A DNA stretch of 64,000 nucleotides from Sabellastarte sp. h YS-2021 (Eukaryota; Annelida; Polychaeta; Sabellida; Sabellidae), in contig OZ024935.1 in NCBI GenBank assembly GCA_964017235.1, forward strand, positions 5,828,001 through 5,892,000. The letters run 5' to 3'. The notes under the pieces were generated by a model. That model worked only from the letters and a program-made list of their open reading frames with translations, did no database searches and was not told the DNA's origin. Positions 10,400 through 22,955 of this stretch are shown here, in pieces. Every line of letters begins with the position of its first letter. Positions within the stretch are counted from its first letter, which is position 1. Position numbers and translations under genes: made by a program.

Positions 10400-11540
10400 T
10401 AAAGGAAACTGAATAATGGTAAATATCTTTTCAAAATGGTTGTAAAAGAAACTAAAAAAATGGAGCCTAAGGCATAATGTGGGTGTTCCACCACATGACC
10501 AACATTCCCCATTAAGGGCTTTTTGTAGTCAGTTTCAAAAATTTGCTTAGTGGGTCTTCTGCAAGGGTCAGTAGTTGCAAGTTGTGGCCGTGAGAGAAAT
10601 CTAACTTGTTTGATATTTCTTATGACTCAAAACGATCCTTGTTTCCTGCAGTTAACAAAATGTCCAGTCCCAGGCTTCCTCAGGCCTCCTCAGACCCACA
10701 TTTACACAGTTCTATGTTGTCCCAGACTTCCTGCAACCCTTAGTCCCAGACCTCCGTAGCTTAGTCCCAGGAGGCCTGTTTGTCAGTCCCCGACTCATTA
10801 TAAATCTTTGAAGGGAAATCGGAAAGTGAATCGGATTCATTAGTCCCAGGGAGCCTCAGACCGTCCCAGGCTGAGAAGATGACCCAAGAGGAGTTTGAGG
10901 GCCTCAAGGGGAGGATTTTAGAGATATTGAAACCATTAAGAGCAACCGTAGATGTCAACCACTACCTAGAAGATCAGCCACTATCACCACGGAGTCCCAG
11001 ATGGTTGGGATACCGCCAACTACCACTCTCAACAGGCATCTAGTTCCACCCAAGCAGCAGCTAGCAGCAGTTACGTCTTCTACACACCCAGCCCCATTGG
11101 CTTTGGAAACCCTCCATCAGTTCTCACAGTACAGGACGAGGGCAGTAGACAACTTAAGTGGAATACTAAGCCAGCTACTGGATCTGACATCAATACTGAT
11201 TGTTAAGCAGTTTCATCAGCAGTAGCAGTAGCTCTTCACGATCACCACCACAGCACCGCCTCAACAGCAGCAGCCTCTTCAGTAGCCATCTGGTCAAGGT
11301 GGGTCTTTGACCTGCCTAGACCCTTTTCAGGCCCACCCAAATGTTCCAAAAACAATTTATTCAGCTACATGTTGCTCATATTCCCCTCCCAAAACAAAAC
11401 AGTTCAGTACAAGCACTAATCACAAGAAAAAAAAGGACAACACCTACACCACCCCAAGCATGAAAGAAGTACCCCATGGTAATACATATAACAACAGAAG
11501 GCCACATAGAAAAAAATAGTTAAATAAACTCCCAATATGG
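10400..11540 (+). other. Coding-like, decayed stretch of unknown origin
   Basis: Between 10,640 and 11,300 the base composition and Ser/Pro/Gln-rich translations look like a decayed gag-type or low-complexity ORF. One open piece (about 10,812-11,042) contains MTQEEFEGLKGRILEILKPL and a later piece has QQLAAVTSSTHPAP. The frame changes repeatedly. I do not recognise the protein and cannot assign a family. Confidence 0.25.
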
Positions 11541-12260
11541 TCAATAATCTGCCCATTTATAACTTAAAATCCATGGGATAGCTTCAAATCTGTAACAAAA
11601 AAGTCCAACACTGACACCATCCCTAGAGTTAAAACATAGCCACCAACCAACAGACAAATCCAATACTAAACATAACCCCAACCAACAGACTGACGAAAAA
11701 ATTTGCAAGTATTGGTTGCAGTATTCTCATAACTCCTCACAACCAACAGACAGATAAACCCATACTGTAAAGATAACCATTACGGCGGTTATATTTTGTA
11801 AATTTTATGGAAGTAGAACGAAAAAATTTTATGTTCAGATTCGCCACAAATAAAAACTTTTAGTTTTGTTATTTGTTCAAAAACACAAGAAAAATGTAAC
11901 TGAAATTGGGCTGTAGATTTAAAAATGTATGCAATATTTATTCCATTTAGCCTGTTATGTTCGGCATTGGGTTTGTCTGTTTGTTGGGGGAATTATGTTG
12001 AGCACTTAACTTAATGACTACACTTAATGAATAATACTAGAAGTAGGACGCGCTGTTGATAGCTGTGACATCTGAATAGAAACAGGATAGCATACAAGAA
12101 CACACATTATCATGTGTAATGTCCACCCCATGAACCTTTTGCCAAAATTGTGCAGTAGTCTTACAAGACCCTGTTTCATTTGTAAAATATATCAATGATG
12201 CTTAAATATTTGTTGGCGTACATGTAAATTATTTCAGCTTCATGCCTTTTTGCATTGGTT
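11541..12260. other. AT-rich spacer
   Basis: No gene or repeat recognised. Two stretches mentioning ACCAACAGAC (11,640-11,760) look like a short degenerate repeat. Confidence 0.4.
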
Positions 12261-13640
12261 GGGTCGAAAATTTTGACGAAATCACTCTATCTTGCATGGT
12301 TAAGAAGATAGAAGCAAATTTCTGTTTTTCTATTTTTGGCAAAAATTTGAAAATTTAAAATGGCCGCCATTTTTGGGAAAAGGAAAATTTTTTGAAAATT
12401 ACCAGGAGTACATTATGGGTCGAAAATTTCAACGAAATAACTATTTTGCACGGTTAAGGCAAATATGTGTTTTTCCATTTTGGGCAAAAATTTGAAAATT
12501 CGAAATGGCCGCCATATGTGGGGAGGGGAAAATTTTTTGAAAATTGCAAAGAGTAGATTTCTTAGATACCCTGTGGGTCGACAAAATCACTCTATCTCGC
12601 ACGGTTAAGGGGATAGAAGCAATTTTGTGTTTTACCATTTTGGGGAAAAATTCGAAAATTCAAAATGGCTGCCATTTTTGGGGAGGGGAAAATTTTGTTA
12701 AAAATTGCCAACAGTACATTGGTCAGATACCCTGTTGCTTGATAATTTCGATGAAATCGCTCTATCTCGCACGGTTAAGGAGATAGAAGCAATTTTGTGT
12801 TTTACCATTTTTGGGAAAAATTCGAAAATTCAAAATGGCCGCCATTTTTGGGGAGGGGAAAATTTTTTGAAAATTGCCAACAGTACAATGCTGAGATACC
12901 CTGTAGGTCGAAAATTTTGACGAAATCACTATCTCGCACGGTTAAGGAGATAGAAGCAAATTTGTGTTTTGCCATTTTTGGCAAAAATTCGAAAATTCAA
13001 AATGTCCGCCATTTTTGAGAAGGGGAAAATTTTTTGAAAATTGCAAAGTGTACATTCCTTAGATACCCTGTGGGTCGAAAATTTTGACGAAATCGCTCTA
13101 TCTCGCACGGTTAAGGAGATAGAAGCAAATTTGTGTTTTGCCATTTTTGGCAAAAATTCGAAAATTCAAAATGGCCACCATTTTTGGGGAGGGAAAATTT
13201 TTTGAAAATTGCAAAGATTACATTCCTTAGATACCCTGTGGGTCGAAAATTTTGATGAAATCGCTCTATCTCGCATGGTTAAGGAGATGGAAGCAAATTT
13301 GTGTTTTGCCATTTTTGGCAAAAATTCGAAAATTCAAAATGGCCACCATTTTTGGGGAGGGGAAAATTTTTTTTAAATTGCCAAGAGTACAATGCTCAGA
13401 TACCCTGTGGGTGGAAAATTTTGACGAAATCGCTGTATCTCGCACGGTTAAGGAGATAGAGGCAAATTTTTGAAAATTCAAAATGGCCGCCATTTTTGGG
13501 GAGGGGAAAATTTTTTAAAAATTGCCAAGAGTACAATGCTTAGATACCCTGCGGGTCGAAAATTTCGACGAAATCGCTCTATCTCGCACCGTTTAGGAGA
13601 TATGAGCACATTTGCCTTTTTCAGTATTCAAAATAGCCAA
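12261..13640. repeat. Tandem satellite, nine monomers of about 144-170 bp
   Basis: The marker GGGTCGAAAATTTTGACGAA recurs at about 12,261, 12,417, 12,575, 12,735, 12,905, 13,072, 13,240, 13,409 and 13,553. Each monomer carries CTCGCACGGTTAAGGAGAT, a CCATTTTTGGCAAAAATTCG segment and an AAATGGCCGCCATTT near-palindrome. Later monomers (168 bp spacing) resemble each other more than the first two. The eighth interval is short, with a deletion. Short open frames on both strands are by-products of the repeat. Confidence 0.95.
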
Positions 13641-13683
13641 TTACTCATTTATTTAATTAATTACTCATCTATGAAGCAATTCC

Positions 13684-13965
13684 CCCCAAAAGCAATCCCA
13701 TACAAGCTATTGACCCAATGAACCTCCATACCAAATTTCAGAAAGCTAGGCTTAATAGCATTCCTTAAAATGTCTGGAAACCAAAGAGATACTCAAACAT
13801 AGCAAAGTAGCTATTACTCAGTTAGCTATAGAGCTATCATCACCAAAAGCAATCCCATACAAGCTATTAACCCAATAAACCTGCATGCCAAATTTGGTAA
13901 AGATAGGATAAGAACTGTTGCCTAAAATGTCTGGAAACCAAGTGGGACACAGGACGCCGGAAAAA
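13684..13965. repeat. Two tandem monomers of about 157 bp
   Basis: CAAAAGCAATCCCATACAAG recurs at about 13,687 and 13,844, followed each time by CCAAATTT and AAAATGTCTGGAAACCAA. The intervening AGTAGCTATTACTCAG segment resembles the satellite at 28.3-29.4 kb, so the two arrays may be related. Confidence 0.8.
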
Positions 13966-13975
13966 GCAAAAATAA

Positions 13976-14004
13976 TATGTCCACCCCCCAGTGGGGTGGA
14001 CATA
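13976..14004. other. Perfect 12-bp hairpin
   Basis: TATGTCCACCCC and GGGGTGGACATA pair around a 5-nt loop, directly after the satellite block. A hairpin next to a tandem-repeat core is reminiscent of Helentron-type termini, but the position could also be chance. Confidence 0.6.
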
Positions 14005-16110
14005 ATAAATAGTGCTACTCTTACACAAAGTCCCCCCCAACTGAGGCTTGTATCTTGGTCAGCCAATTGGTATAATTACATAGAGCTGAACTCACCATGC
14101 TAACAACCTGACCAGCATTTTGGTATAACTGGATACCTCAAGCCAGTCATTTTAATAAAGATTCACATTAATTGATATAATTGGTCTGTCTGAACCCCCT
14201 CCCCCCTAATCAGTTCACCCATTTGCTAATAAAAACACCAAGTGTCAGAAATTATCAGGGTAAACCCTTAAACATGCCCTGCTGAGAAAACACACTTTAT
14301 AATTAATCAGTCATTTGAATGTTAGTAAAACTTGCTATTTAAATGGTACAATGTCAAACTTAATTGGTATAATCCCCAATACACTTATACATGCTGATCA
14401 ATCCCACACAACAGACTGGCAAAAAGTGCCTATTCTCATCAATAAAATTCTTATTTATAAACTAATCTACATAACTCATCCACCATTATTTTCTACATAA
14501 CAATATGAACATTTTGAAATCAAACAACCTATATTATTTGACATTTAACAACTATTAACAACTATTCCCCAATCCACCTGCTGTAATTATAACACCTCTA
14601 TCAGCAAAATACCCCCACTCAATCCAACACCCCTTGTCAAAACTGCTCACTATAATTGGCATAATTAGAATGCCCGACACTGGCTAATCGGCATAATTCA
14701 TAATCTGCATAATCGGCACATCCCTCTTATTACTACTAAAATCATTTTGTATTTCTATTTTAATAATCTGAGACATGTTTTTAAAACTTTGTTATTCTCT
14801 TTTAATGCTCCAACTTACCAGAGCACACTTTAAAAGAATCTTAACTTACCTGTAACCTTTTTGTGAGAGAGCCAAAACACCTTTAAGAACTGCATTCTTA
14901 AATACTTACATAACATGGCTAAATGGTTTCAGATGTAATCTCCCAAGTGCAATTTTAACATTTTGGTTTCAGTAATTAATACACTGCACTTTTAGGTCCG
15001 TTGAACTGAAGACTTAATTGTACCCGAACATTCAAACGTAAAAAAATGAGCCCCAGACCAGTACTTGTTATTAGTTTCATTCTGTTTATCACATTGAAGT
15101 AGTTCTCTGAGTTTTTATGTAACCTGTTATATTAACGATTTTCATAAAATATGGTTAGGGACTGTGGCAGTGCTGCCTGTTCGTTATTAAGTATTAATTA
15201 GGTTGAGTAAAAAAAGGCTGGCTTTTTACTTGGTATGCGAGGGTAATGTGTCACAATTGTTAAGGTTTGTTTTGTACTTAAAGAGTCCAGTGATGTACTG
15301 TTGGTTATTTTATGTATTTGGATGGAAAGTTGGAACAAAATGTTTATATTAATGCTGTCAGTTGAAGTGAATGGTGGTGAAATCGTTGTTAATAATTATT
15401 GTAAGATTGATATATTCTGCGATTTAACCATTTTCTATTGTATATTTATAATCAGGGTAAATGGAAATGTGTTCACATATGCAGGGTTGAAGGGTTTGGT
15501 AGACTTATGTTTAAATTGTGGTGCTTTGACTATTGCTTAAACAACATGTTCTGCTGTTTTGTTGGTTTGTCTGAAGTATAAGTTTCCTTCTATTGCAAAG
15601 GTGTTTTGCTGGTATAATTTAGAGCTTAACTGCTTAAAGTATTTTTGGTTGTTATTGTGCTGGGCAGGTCTTAATTTAATTGCATAAATTTCATTGCAGG
15701 AGGCAGTTGATTGCCAAGTTTGGTACAGCATTGTGAGGAGACAGCATGGGTGTTGCAAGGAATGGGTAATGGTTTTAGAATGGAATGCAGTGTATTTTCA
15801 AATTTATACTTAACTTTAGGTTCCCGATGTGTATCTAGAATTTAAGAGTTACATAATTGACATTTTAGCATATTAATTCAGGTATTAAACAACATCTATG
15901 ATTTGATGGAATATAAATAATGGTTTAGGCTTAATTTTGACGTGAATATCTATTGATGTAAATATGATGTGGTGTAATGGCATTAGTATGTAGATTAATG
16001 CTATTGTAGATTAATGTTATTGTACCTTGTTAGGGTTTTGCTCTGGCATAAATAAAGTGAAGAAAGGTCCTTGGTGAACCTTTTCTCTACCACATTTAGA
16101 AACATTAAAA
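14005..16110. other. AT-rich stretch, nothing recognised
   Basis: No domain, splice-conserved exon or repeat boundary found. Short open frames lack recognisable content. Confidence 0.4.
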
Positions 16111-16113
16111 TAT

Positions 16114-16890
16114 TTGACACAATTTACTGTTTGGCTGTTATATTTTAATATGTGTCTTATTCCAAAGATCAGACATAGTATGCAACATATTAGGTTTAAG
16201 GGAATAGAAAGTGTCCAGAGTAATTTAAATCCTCACTGGCTCCATGAAGAGGAAATGGGCCTGTCCTACTACAGTGTCAAACAAGCCTACCAGCATCAGT
16301 GTGCAATTTACAATGGTTTTGATGAAGTAGCTGAATCCATCATGACCGTCAGTCCAGGTACTCACACTATCAAAACCTGTAAATGAATTGCCAAAGAGAA
16401 AATCTGCACTAAGAGGAAAGGCTGGATGTGAAGGAAGAAAGCTTGCCTGACTTCCTGTGGCTGAAGCTGGATCAATACAAGCCCTTCAAAAGAACACTCC
16501 TGGCAACAAATTGACGAATCCACCATACTGTGACCAGTAAGTACTGGGGGATGGGGACACTTGATAAAGGGCAGTACCACTTTGGAAAGATGTTAATGAA
16601 ACTTAGGCAGTATGGTCATCTCCCAGAAAGCAGGTCTTTGCCTACAGCGATTCAACATTTGACCGAACAACTGGAAGAGATTGGATTTCAAGTCCATGCA
16701 CTTCCTGGTGGATCTATTGGAGGAAGGAGGAAGATTGGCCTATTCATCCAGGAACATAAAGCTTCAGTAAAACCTGTGATTTTGGATATGTGGGGAAACA
16801 AGGACCTCCAATTCATCAAGCAGCATCCGGAATGTTTACATTCATGTGTGTCTTGCCAAAACATTTTTGCAAAGGCACAAAAAAGCTGAA
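16114..16890 (+). other. Unknown coding-like region in two frames
   Basis: A first open piece (to 16,386) includes NPHWLHEEEMGLSYYSVKQA and runs into a Cys/Lys-rich segment (16,375-16,510: TCK, ICTKRKGWM, RKKACLTSCG, SKEHSWQQIDEST) interrupted by three TGA codons. A second piece (16,530-16,889) is open for 119 codons, with balanced composition (LRQYGHLPESRSLPTAIQHL; a CVSCQ pair near the end). The Cys-rich part vaguely resembles CXC/TSO1-like domains seen in some transposon proteins. No family can be assigned. It is probably the remains of a mobile-element gene. Confidence 0.3.
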
Positions 16891-16959
16891 GTAATGGTGT
16901 CCCTACCCCTGCCAAGACTGTATGAACATCAGCAAATGTGGTCATACTACTGGCATTAT

Positions 16960-18205
16960 CTGAGTTTTAGTTTTGTTCACAAGTGCATAACCATATATCC
17001 TGGTTAGACATTCCAACAGCCTGAGCGAGGACTTAATGAATCCCGCACCACAGCAAGGACTCTCCCTCCTTCGACGTTCCTTGGTTGAGAAGATCAGAGC
17101 TACCTCACACTCAGATACCAAGACTACAACACACCCAGACTACCACCCAATGAGATGCCAAGACTACCACCCAACGACATGCCAAGACTACCATTCACCC
17201 AATATTTAAAAAATTCTCCCTATCTATGGAAATGTCATTGAACTGAGGAATGCAGCAGTGGTAATCCCTTATAAAGCTTACTGCAAAATCCTACTCTAGC
17301 TACTCGCACAAAACCACAGAAGAAAAAATAAAGTCACCAAAGCAAACCAAAGCAGTCACATGTAAAGGTCAGTAGAATGCATGTTGGAGGTGATCCAGAC
17401 TTTTATTTGCTCAATCACGACAGAAAGTAAGAGAGACAGCTCCTCAGGTCTGTTCATCCAGAGTCTACAAGGAGAGAGGACAGTTAAGGGTAAAGGTTCC
17501 TGTTGAAAGACGAGTATAAATTGAGTTTTATACCTGATGGTCATATTTTTTAGTTCAAATGGTGGTATCACTAAAATAAATGACTGCAGGTGTGATCGGA
17601 ACAAATGGGGAGTGAACAATGGTAATAAGAATTATAAAAGCAGACTAAACAGTAATTAAATGTTACAACAAATTACAAAAAGGAAAGGTCTTTCCAGCAT
17701 CATACATGGTCAATTAATAATCCACCTGCTGTTCTGATTCAATATACAGGTAAACCACATGGAACAATGTTGCCAATACTAGGGATTACCATCAAACTTG
17801 TCCTTGAATATTTATTGAGATGAAAGGAAGGCCACAAAATGACAATATCAGAATTTATCAAACTTAGTTGCAAAAGAGTGTGACAATGAGCTACAATCAG
17901 TACTAAAACTTAGAAACCTGAAACAAGTGTAAAACATCAAACATTTTATGCATAAAAAAACAAAAATTGTCACATGATGACTATTATAACCTAATGCTAG
18001 TGTCCCATGGCTGACAAGATTGCATGTTTGAAATAATGTTTCCTGGTCTTTCCAGCTTTTTGGTAATAAACCTGGCAGTTGAACGGGACGTAAAACCCCA
18101 ACTTTGACCTTTTTGGTAATAAACAAATTGTCCAAGAATTGAACAAGCTTTTACAGTTGGTTGAGTTTGAAAATATATATGCAGTTGTACTGTCATCAAG
18201 ACACA
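16960..18205. other. Stretch without recognised features
   Basis: A short ACCACCCAA-type degenerate repeat lies near 17,120-17,200. Otherwise nothing is recognised. Confidence 0.35.
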
Positions 18206-18208
18206 ACA

Positions 18209-18316
18209 TTTAACCTTGGTAATTTTTATTTAACCCAGATAGTATTCAACCTTGGTAATTTTTATCTAACCCAGATAGTATTCAACCTTGGTAATTTTTA
18301 TCTAACCCAGATAGTA
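18209..18316. repeat. 36-bp tandem repeat, three units
   Basis: Units at 18,209-18,244, 18,245-18,280 and 18,281-18,316 share AACCTTGGTAATTTTTAT and ACCCAGATAGTA and differ at few positions. The array lies just before the transposase-like exon at 18,336. Confidence 0.9.
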
Positions 18317-18324
18317 TTCACGCA

Positions 18325-19305
18325 TACTTTATTTCAGACCCAGTAATTCCACTTGGTTTTATGATCCTTGAAAGGAAATTTCAGTTTGTTGATGAGCGAT
18401 TTGGGGAACATCCGGTCACAAAAATTCCATATTTGAGAAATGGTAATGTGCCTGTAGCGGTTGATAAAGTAGTCAGCATTACAAATACAATAAAAAAGGT
18501 TTTACCTTAAGATACCAATTTTACATTGTTTGAAGTACATCAAACAGGGCTTCTAGTTTTAGTTTGTAAAACAACAGTTTACCTCTGATGAAAAGTTGAT
18601 AGACATGAGTAACCTTGATACCATTATGTCTTCAGAAAGTACTGAAATCTTTGAAACAGATTGTGACAATTTACCTGCAAATTAGAGTCAACCAGCTGTT
18701 GAAAACTTTGAAAAAAGATATAAACAACGACTTTCTCAAGCATTCTGCAAAGTGGATTTTAAAACAATATAATTTGTTTAACTCATGCTCAGGCATAACA
18801 AAAGTCTTCTGAAGGCATAAATAATGTCAATTAACGGCTAATGGAGTAGAAGAACCACCCCCATAAGATACCACTGTATTGTGTCTGCATTTCCTTCAAA
18901 GTAACTACTGGGTTGAAGCTTTAAAGGATTTTGGGACATAGGAAAATTTGCTTTAAAGAAAACTTTAATTATTTAATACATTCCCCAAGTGAGGTGGACT
19001 TTCGAAAGAATATTGACAGGTCAGATCTCAAAATTGAAAATTTTCAGGTGAGGATAAAATCAATATTTGATGAAAACATAAATCATTAAAATGACCAAAA
19101 TACAACTTGTGCCACAGGAGAAAGTGAGGATGGTAATACCAAGAATAACAAAAATGTTGAAAGTATGAATCTTACACAAACTGCCTTATCGTATGCATTT
19201 TGCAAAGATGAGTGGCTATATGGTAAGTGGAACAAAGAGAGATAAATATGCTCTGTCACAAATGAATGTTGTCAATGTCCAGCTACATGTACCTGTTATC
19301 ACAAT
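18325..19305 (+). pseudogene. MULE-like transposase remnant with SWIM motif, copy 1
   Basis: After a TATTTCAG acceptor-like site, about 58 codons are open (18,336-18,510) and contain PLGFMILERKFQFVDERF and KIPYLRNGNVPVAVDK, ending IKKVLP. This resembles the acidic-core region of MULE-type transposases. Decayed sequence follows with HSAKWILK and GINNV-type helices, then NECCQCPATCTCYH near 19,265-19,306. That is a CxC-x5-CxH motif typical of SWIM zinc fingers, which MULE transposases carry at the C-terminus. Many stops and frameshifts are present. A second copy lies at 24.6-26.1 kb. The family call rests on motif pattern only. Confidence 0.5.
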
Positions 19306-20645
19306 TTTGGCACAAACTGATGAAAACTAGAAAACTCAATGTATCACTACACTATAGCCTGAATACAAAGAAAGATACCCAAACATTGAAAAATGTAAAG
19401 ACTAAGAAATATTGGTTGGCCAGAAACATGAGGGAGTCATCTTACTGGACAGGATTACTTTATATGGCTAAAGGAAACAAACAGGGATTTTTATTTTGAC
19501 ATTTCAGACCTTACCCAAAATATATCAGGATGCGTTGCTGCTGGGTGGCAGTGTCACAATTTATCACTAATCCAGTGAAATGTTGCAATTTCAAAAGTTC
19601 GGTCATACAAAATTCAACTACAGGAAGAATGAGGTTTGCTATAATGTAGACAATTTATTTACTTATTTATTTGGGTTTTACATCAGTTTCAACACTGTAC
19701 AGGTCATATCATAACGCTCAGTTGGAAGGGCAGAGGAAACCAGTACATACAGTTGGTCAAGGTTCTGCACTGTAAACTGCCGACCAATGGCAAGCAACTA
19801 CCAGCTTTCCCACTTGAGGCAGGGCCAAGAACCAAAGCCCAGCCTAAGAGGTGGGAGGCGAGAGTGTTACCACTCTGCCACCGTGGCCCCCATTAAATAC
19901 TATAGCAACATCATGTGTACCAAAGTCAACTGGACAGGCCACTGATATCTTCAAACCAATGTTCAACAGTGAATGCAAAAAGGCTATAAAAGCACATCAA
20001 AATGCAATGGATAAATGTCATACAAATCCATTGTCAGTTAACATTAATGAACATAAAATCTCCAGTGCTTGTAAACTAATTAAAGAAAATAAGAGATCAT
20101 GACATAATTATGCCAAATTATGCCAAAACTAAATATAAAGACACCAGCAAACAGCATTGGGAAAATATGTGGCAAACTCAGTAACACCACAATTAACCAT
20201 TAGGAAAATAAAGAAGGGACAAAAGTAACACAAAGAGCAGACATACCAAATATGTTAGGCAAAGAAATTCGCAACAATTACAAATTTTTAAAAAATGTCA
20301 AGAAGAGGCCGAAATAGAACACTTGGATTTTACAATGAAAAACTGTGACAGTTACAATCTGTAACTTGCTATTGCAGAATTGTGATGCTCTGAAGAAGTC
20401 TCATGACACAGATACTGATAGACCAGATGAACTCCATTATCAGCTCTTGAAACATCTACCAAGAGACTTATGGTGTTACTTGATATCTTTAATGACATAT
20501 TAGCTTCAAGCTGATAGTACTGAATGTTGAAAAGAGGCCACTGATGCATATTCCTAAGCCATGCAAAGAGTGAAAAAACATCCAATTGTCGTTCCATATT
20601 TCTGATGAGCTGTTTATGCAAAACCATAAAAAAATGCAACTATAT
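19306..20645 (+). mobile_element. Decayed I-like LINE fragment with internal deletion, copy 1
   Basis: Plus-strand relative of the LINE at 4-9.6 kb. It contains gag pieces (VSLHYSLNTKKD; AVSQFITNPVKCC), then jumps to the endonuclease/RT linker (CVPKSTGQATDIFKPMFNSE; AHQNAMDKCHTNPLS) and early RT, ending near 20,645. The gag zinc knuckles and endonuclease domain are missing. It retains a linker segment, absent from the 4-9.6 kb copy, between NINEHK and GTKVT. A SINE sits at the deletion region. Confidence 0.75.
19652..19890 (-). repeat. SINE family 1 copy in LINE fragment
   Basis: Full-length. The right flank ATTAAATACTATA equals the target duplication of the SINE at 36,126-36,364, so both LINE fragments carry the same ancestral insertion. 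The left duplication has been deleted here. Confidence 0.9.
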
Positions 20646-22195
20646 AAAGGTGTGAGAGTTGAGTTCCTTCTCACTGCATTTTGTTCCAAAGTTGGAACTG
20701 TTTAAGTACTTCACTGTTTTCATCACACATGTAAGTATTGTATGTAGTTGGGTTTAGACAAGTGTTTTATTTTAAATTTTTTTTATTTATTTTGTTTTGC
20801 AGCATATAAAAAATTCTGCCACTGTCCAGTATTTGATAACGTGTTGTATTCAATTTATGGGTTTTAAATTTTATAAATATTTTGCCACTGTCTAGTAATT
20901 CATGCACAAGTTAACTTCCATATCAGCACAATTCGCCTAGTTTTAAAAGGTGTGTAGTAAATGGTTGCACAAGTTAGAGAGCTGTACAAATTTGAATTTT
21001 AAATTAAATATTATATATTTCATCATCAGAACGGGGAGCACACAACACACATTCATGATGTCCCACCAAAACACCACTCCAAAGGGCCACTTTAGGACTG
21101 AATGGGAACATGAGTATTATGTGTCCATTTTGGGTATATCATTAATCTAAATTTTTTAAATTATAAATGTGCATTATACCATTGGCAATGCATTAATTTA
21201 ATCAAATTTAATGATAAATATCTGGAACAATGCAATCAGTTATCAAAAAAGTAGTCAATCAGTAATGTATCAAAGATACTTTTACAGGTTTTGTGGTTTA
21301 AACTCCTTGATGCAAGGTTGACATTGTCTGCATTAATATTTTGAATTTGCGTTTATAGGATTCTTTGGGGACTTTTGGGGCATTGTATATCAATATTCAC
21401 CAATCAAAATGCGCAATTTATAGCATCACCAATAGGATTTCAGGATAACAACAGTACAGTTACTTGAAATTAGATAGTGGCTATTTTTTTGTTGTTGTTG
21501 ATGTAGCAGTGGCAAATATTACAATTGCTAATGAAGCAATAGGAGTTAATTGGGCATATTAATACTAACATACAAACACTTGCTGGTTCAGCATTAGGAG
21601 TTGAGCGTATACACATTTAGTGGCCAAATGTGTTTCTGGTGTGAGAAAGACTAAGGATAAAGCCATTGGGTTTTAATTTAACAAGGCACAGTTTTCCACC
21701 AGATAAAGCACAGAATTAGTGCCTCACTACCCAATCCTTTATTTTTTATTCATTATAGTTTATGCTATTGATGGCTTTAGTGGTGGTTTAAAGTATAGAG
21801 TTGTATTACACTATGCTTTCCCTTTTCTGATGGCTTATGGGTATAAATAGTGGTGCAAACTTGGTGTTGGGTTTATTATCAAGCAAAAAAATAATGGATA
21901 CACAAAGAAAAAGTTCTTCAGGCAAAACAAAGCTTTGCCCTAATGACTTGAAAATGGGTAAGTTTTCATTAAGAATATAACAGATGAGTAAAAGTTTATT
22001 TATGTTATATTTGTTTCTTAGGAAATATTAAAGTTGTAATACAATTTGGATATTTTTTTTAGAATAGTGGAGATCATCTGTTCAATCCTCAGGAATCTGG
22101 ATACTCATCCCACGGATCGTATTAGTGGGGAGTTAGAGAGAGCTTTGTTAGTGAGCTACAGAATGATGGATGAGCCTGTGAAAAGGCAACTTTTG
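20646..22195 (+). pseudogene. Spliced gene-like unit A, 5' part
   Basis: First of several related units. Candidate exons with consensus splice sites: a coiled-coil exon from 21,510 (WQILQLLMKQ then a stop), a start exon with ATG 21,894 (MDTQRKSSSGKTKL) ending at donor GGGTAAGT 21,958, and an exon from 22,063-22,068 to 22,195 (VEIICSILRNLDTHPTDRIS) ending at GTAAGT. The ATG, donor and acceptor positions are conserved in units B (30.0-31.2 kb) and C (34.1-35.5 kb), which suggests real exons of a duplicated gene or a DNA-transposon gene. The protein is not recognised. Confidence 0.4.
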
Positions 22196-22398
22196 GTAAG
22201 TAGTTTTTGATGTAACAATGTGTTGGCTATGACGTATTCGAATAATGTATATATTTCATTGAGCATATATACAGTGTAGTTTTTAATGAGAGTTCATTAG
22301 AAATTTGTCAGAATGTTAATCAAGGTATTGTCAGTCTTCAGGGTTTTGGTCATTACAAGGGGTTTGATGTGGTAAAATGAAAAATGCTTTTGCCTAGA

Positions 22399-22588
22399 TT
22401 TATTTATTTTATTTATTTGGGGTTTTACGTCACTTTCAACACTGTACAGGTCACATCATGACGGGTAGTTGGAAGGGCAGAGGAAACCAGTACATACAGT
22501 TCGCTAGGGTTCTGTACTGTAAACTGCCGACCAACGGCAAGCAACTACCAGTTTCCCACTTAAGGCCATGACGGGGATCGAACCCACA
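22399..22588 (-). repeat. SINE family 1 copy, 5'-truncated
   Basis: It carries the tail and box B (GGGATCGAACCC) but lacks box A and the head. Its target duplication TTTGCCTAGA is at 22,389-22,398 and 22,589-22,598. Confidence 0.9.
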
Positions 22589-22622
22589 TTTGCCTAGAAG
22601 AAAATGTAAAACTTTTTTGTAG

Positions 22623-22896
22623 AGATATAAATGACAGAGACTTGTTCAAATATGGGGATGCCATAAGAGAAATTGAATTGAAGAATAGTATGGTTGGATT
22701 ACAATGGATCACTGAAACTTTTGGCAAATTGGAAAGAGTGAGATTTGTAGAAAGTAATGTTTTGGATTGTAATAGATTTTACTTTATGAGGGTTATTGGA
22801 GTGTGCAGTGACAGAAGTTGTATTGATATGAATGGGTTAAAATCAAAAGGGGTGACATCTAAAAGTGTACAGAAGGTGTTTTGGGTATTGCAGTAG
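22623..22896 (+). CDS. Candidate exon of unit A, unknown protein
   Basis: An acceptor-like TTTTTTGTAG is followed by a 90-codon open stretch ending at TAG 22,894. It contains DLFKYGDAIREIELKNSMVG and RVRFVESNVLDCNRFYFM. It lies on the same strand as, and just downstream of, the exon ending at 22,195, with only a SINE in the intervening intron-like sequence. Composition is protein-like and uninterrupted. No family is recognised. A second open piece (ATG 22,956) follows. Confidence 0.4.
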
Positions 22897-22955
22897 CTAG
22901 ACAGTAGTAGCTGTAGTAGCTGATTAAAAGATATCTAAGGATTAGGAAGGAAAGA

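Noticed and set aside
12441-13721. Several 60-83 codon open frames on both strands
   Set aside because: They repeat with the satellite monomer and have the same peptide in each unit; by-products of the tandem repeat.
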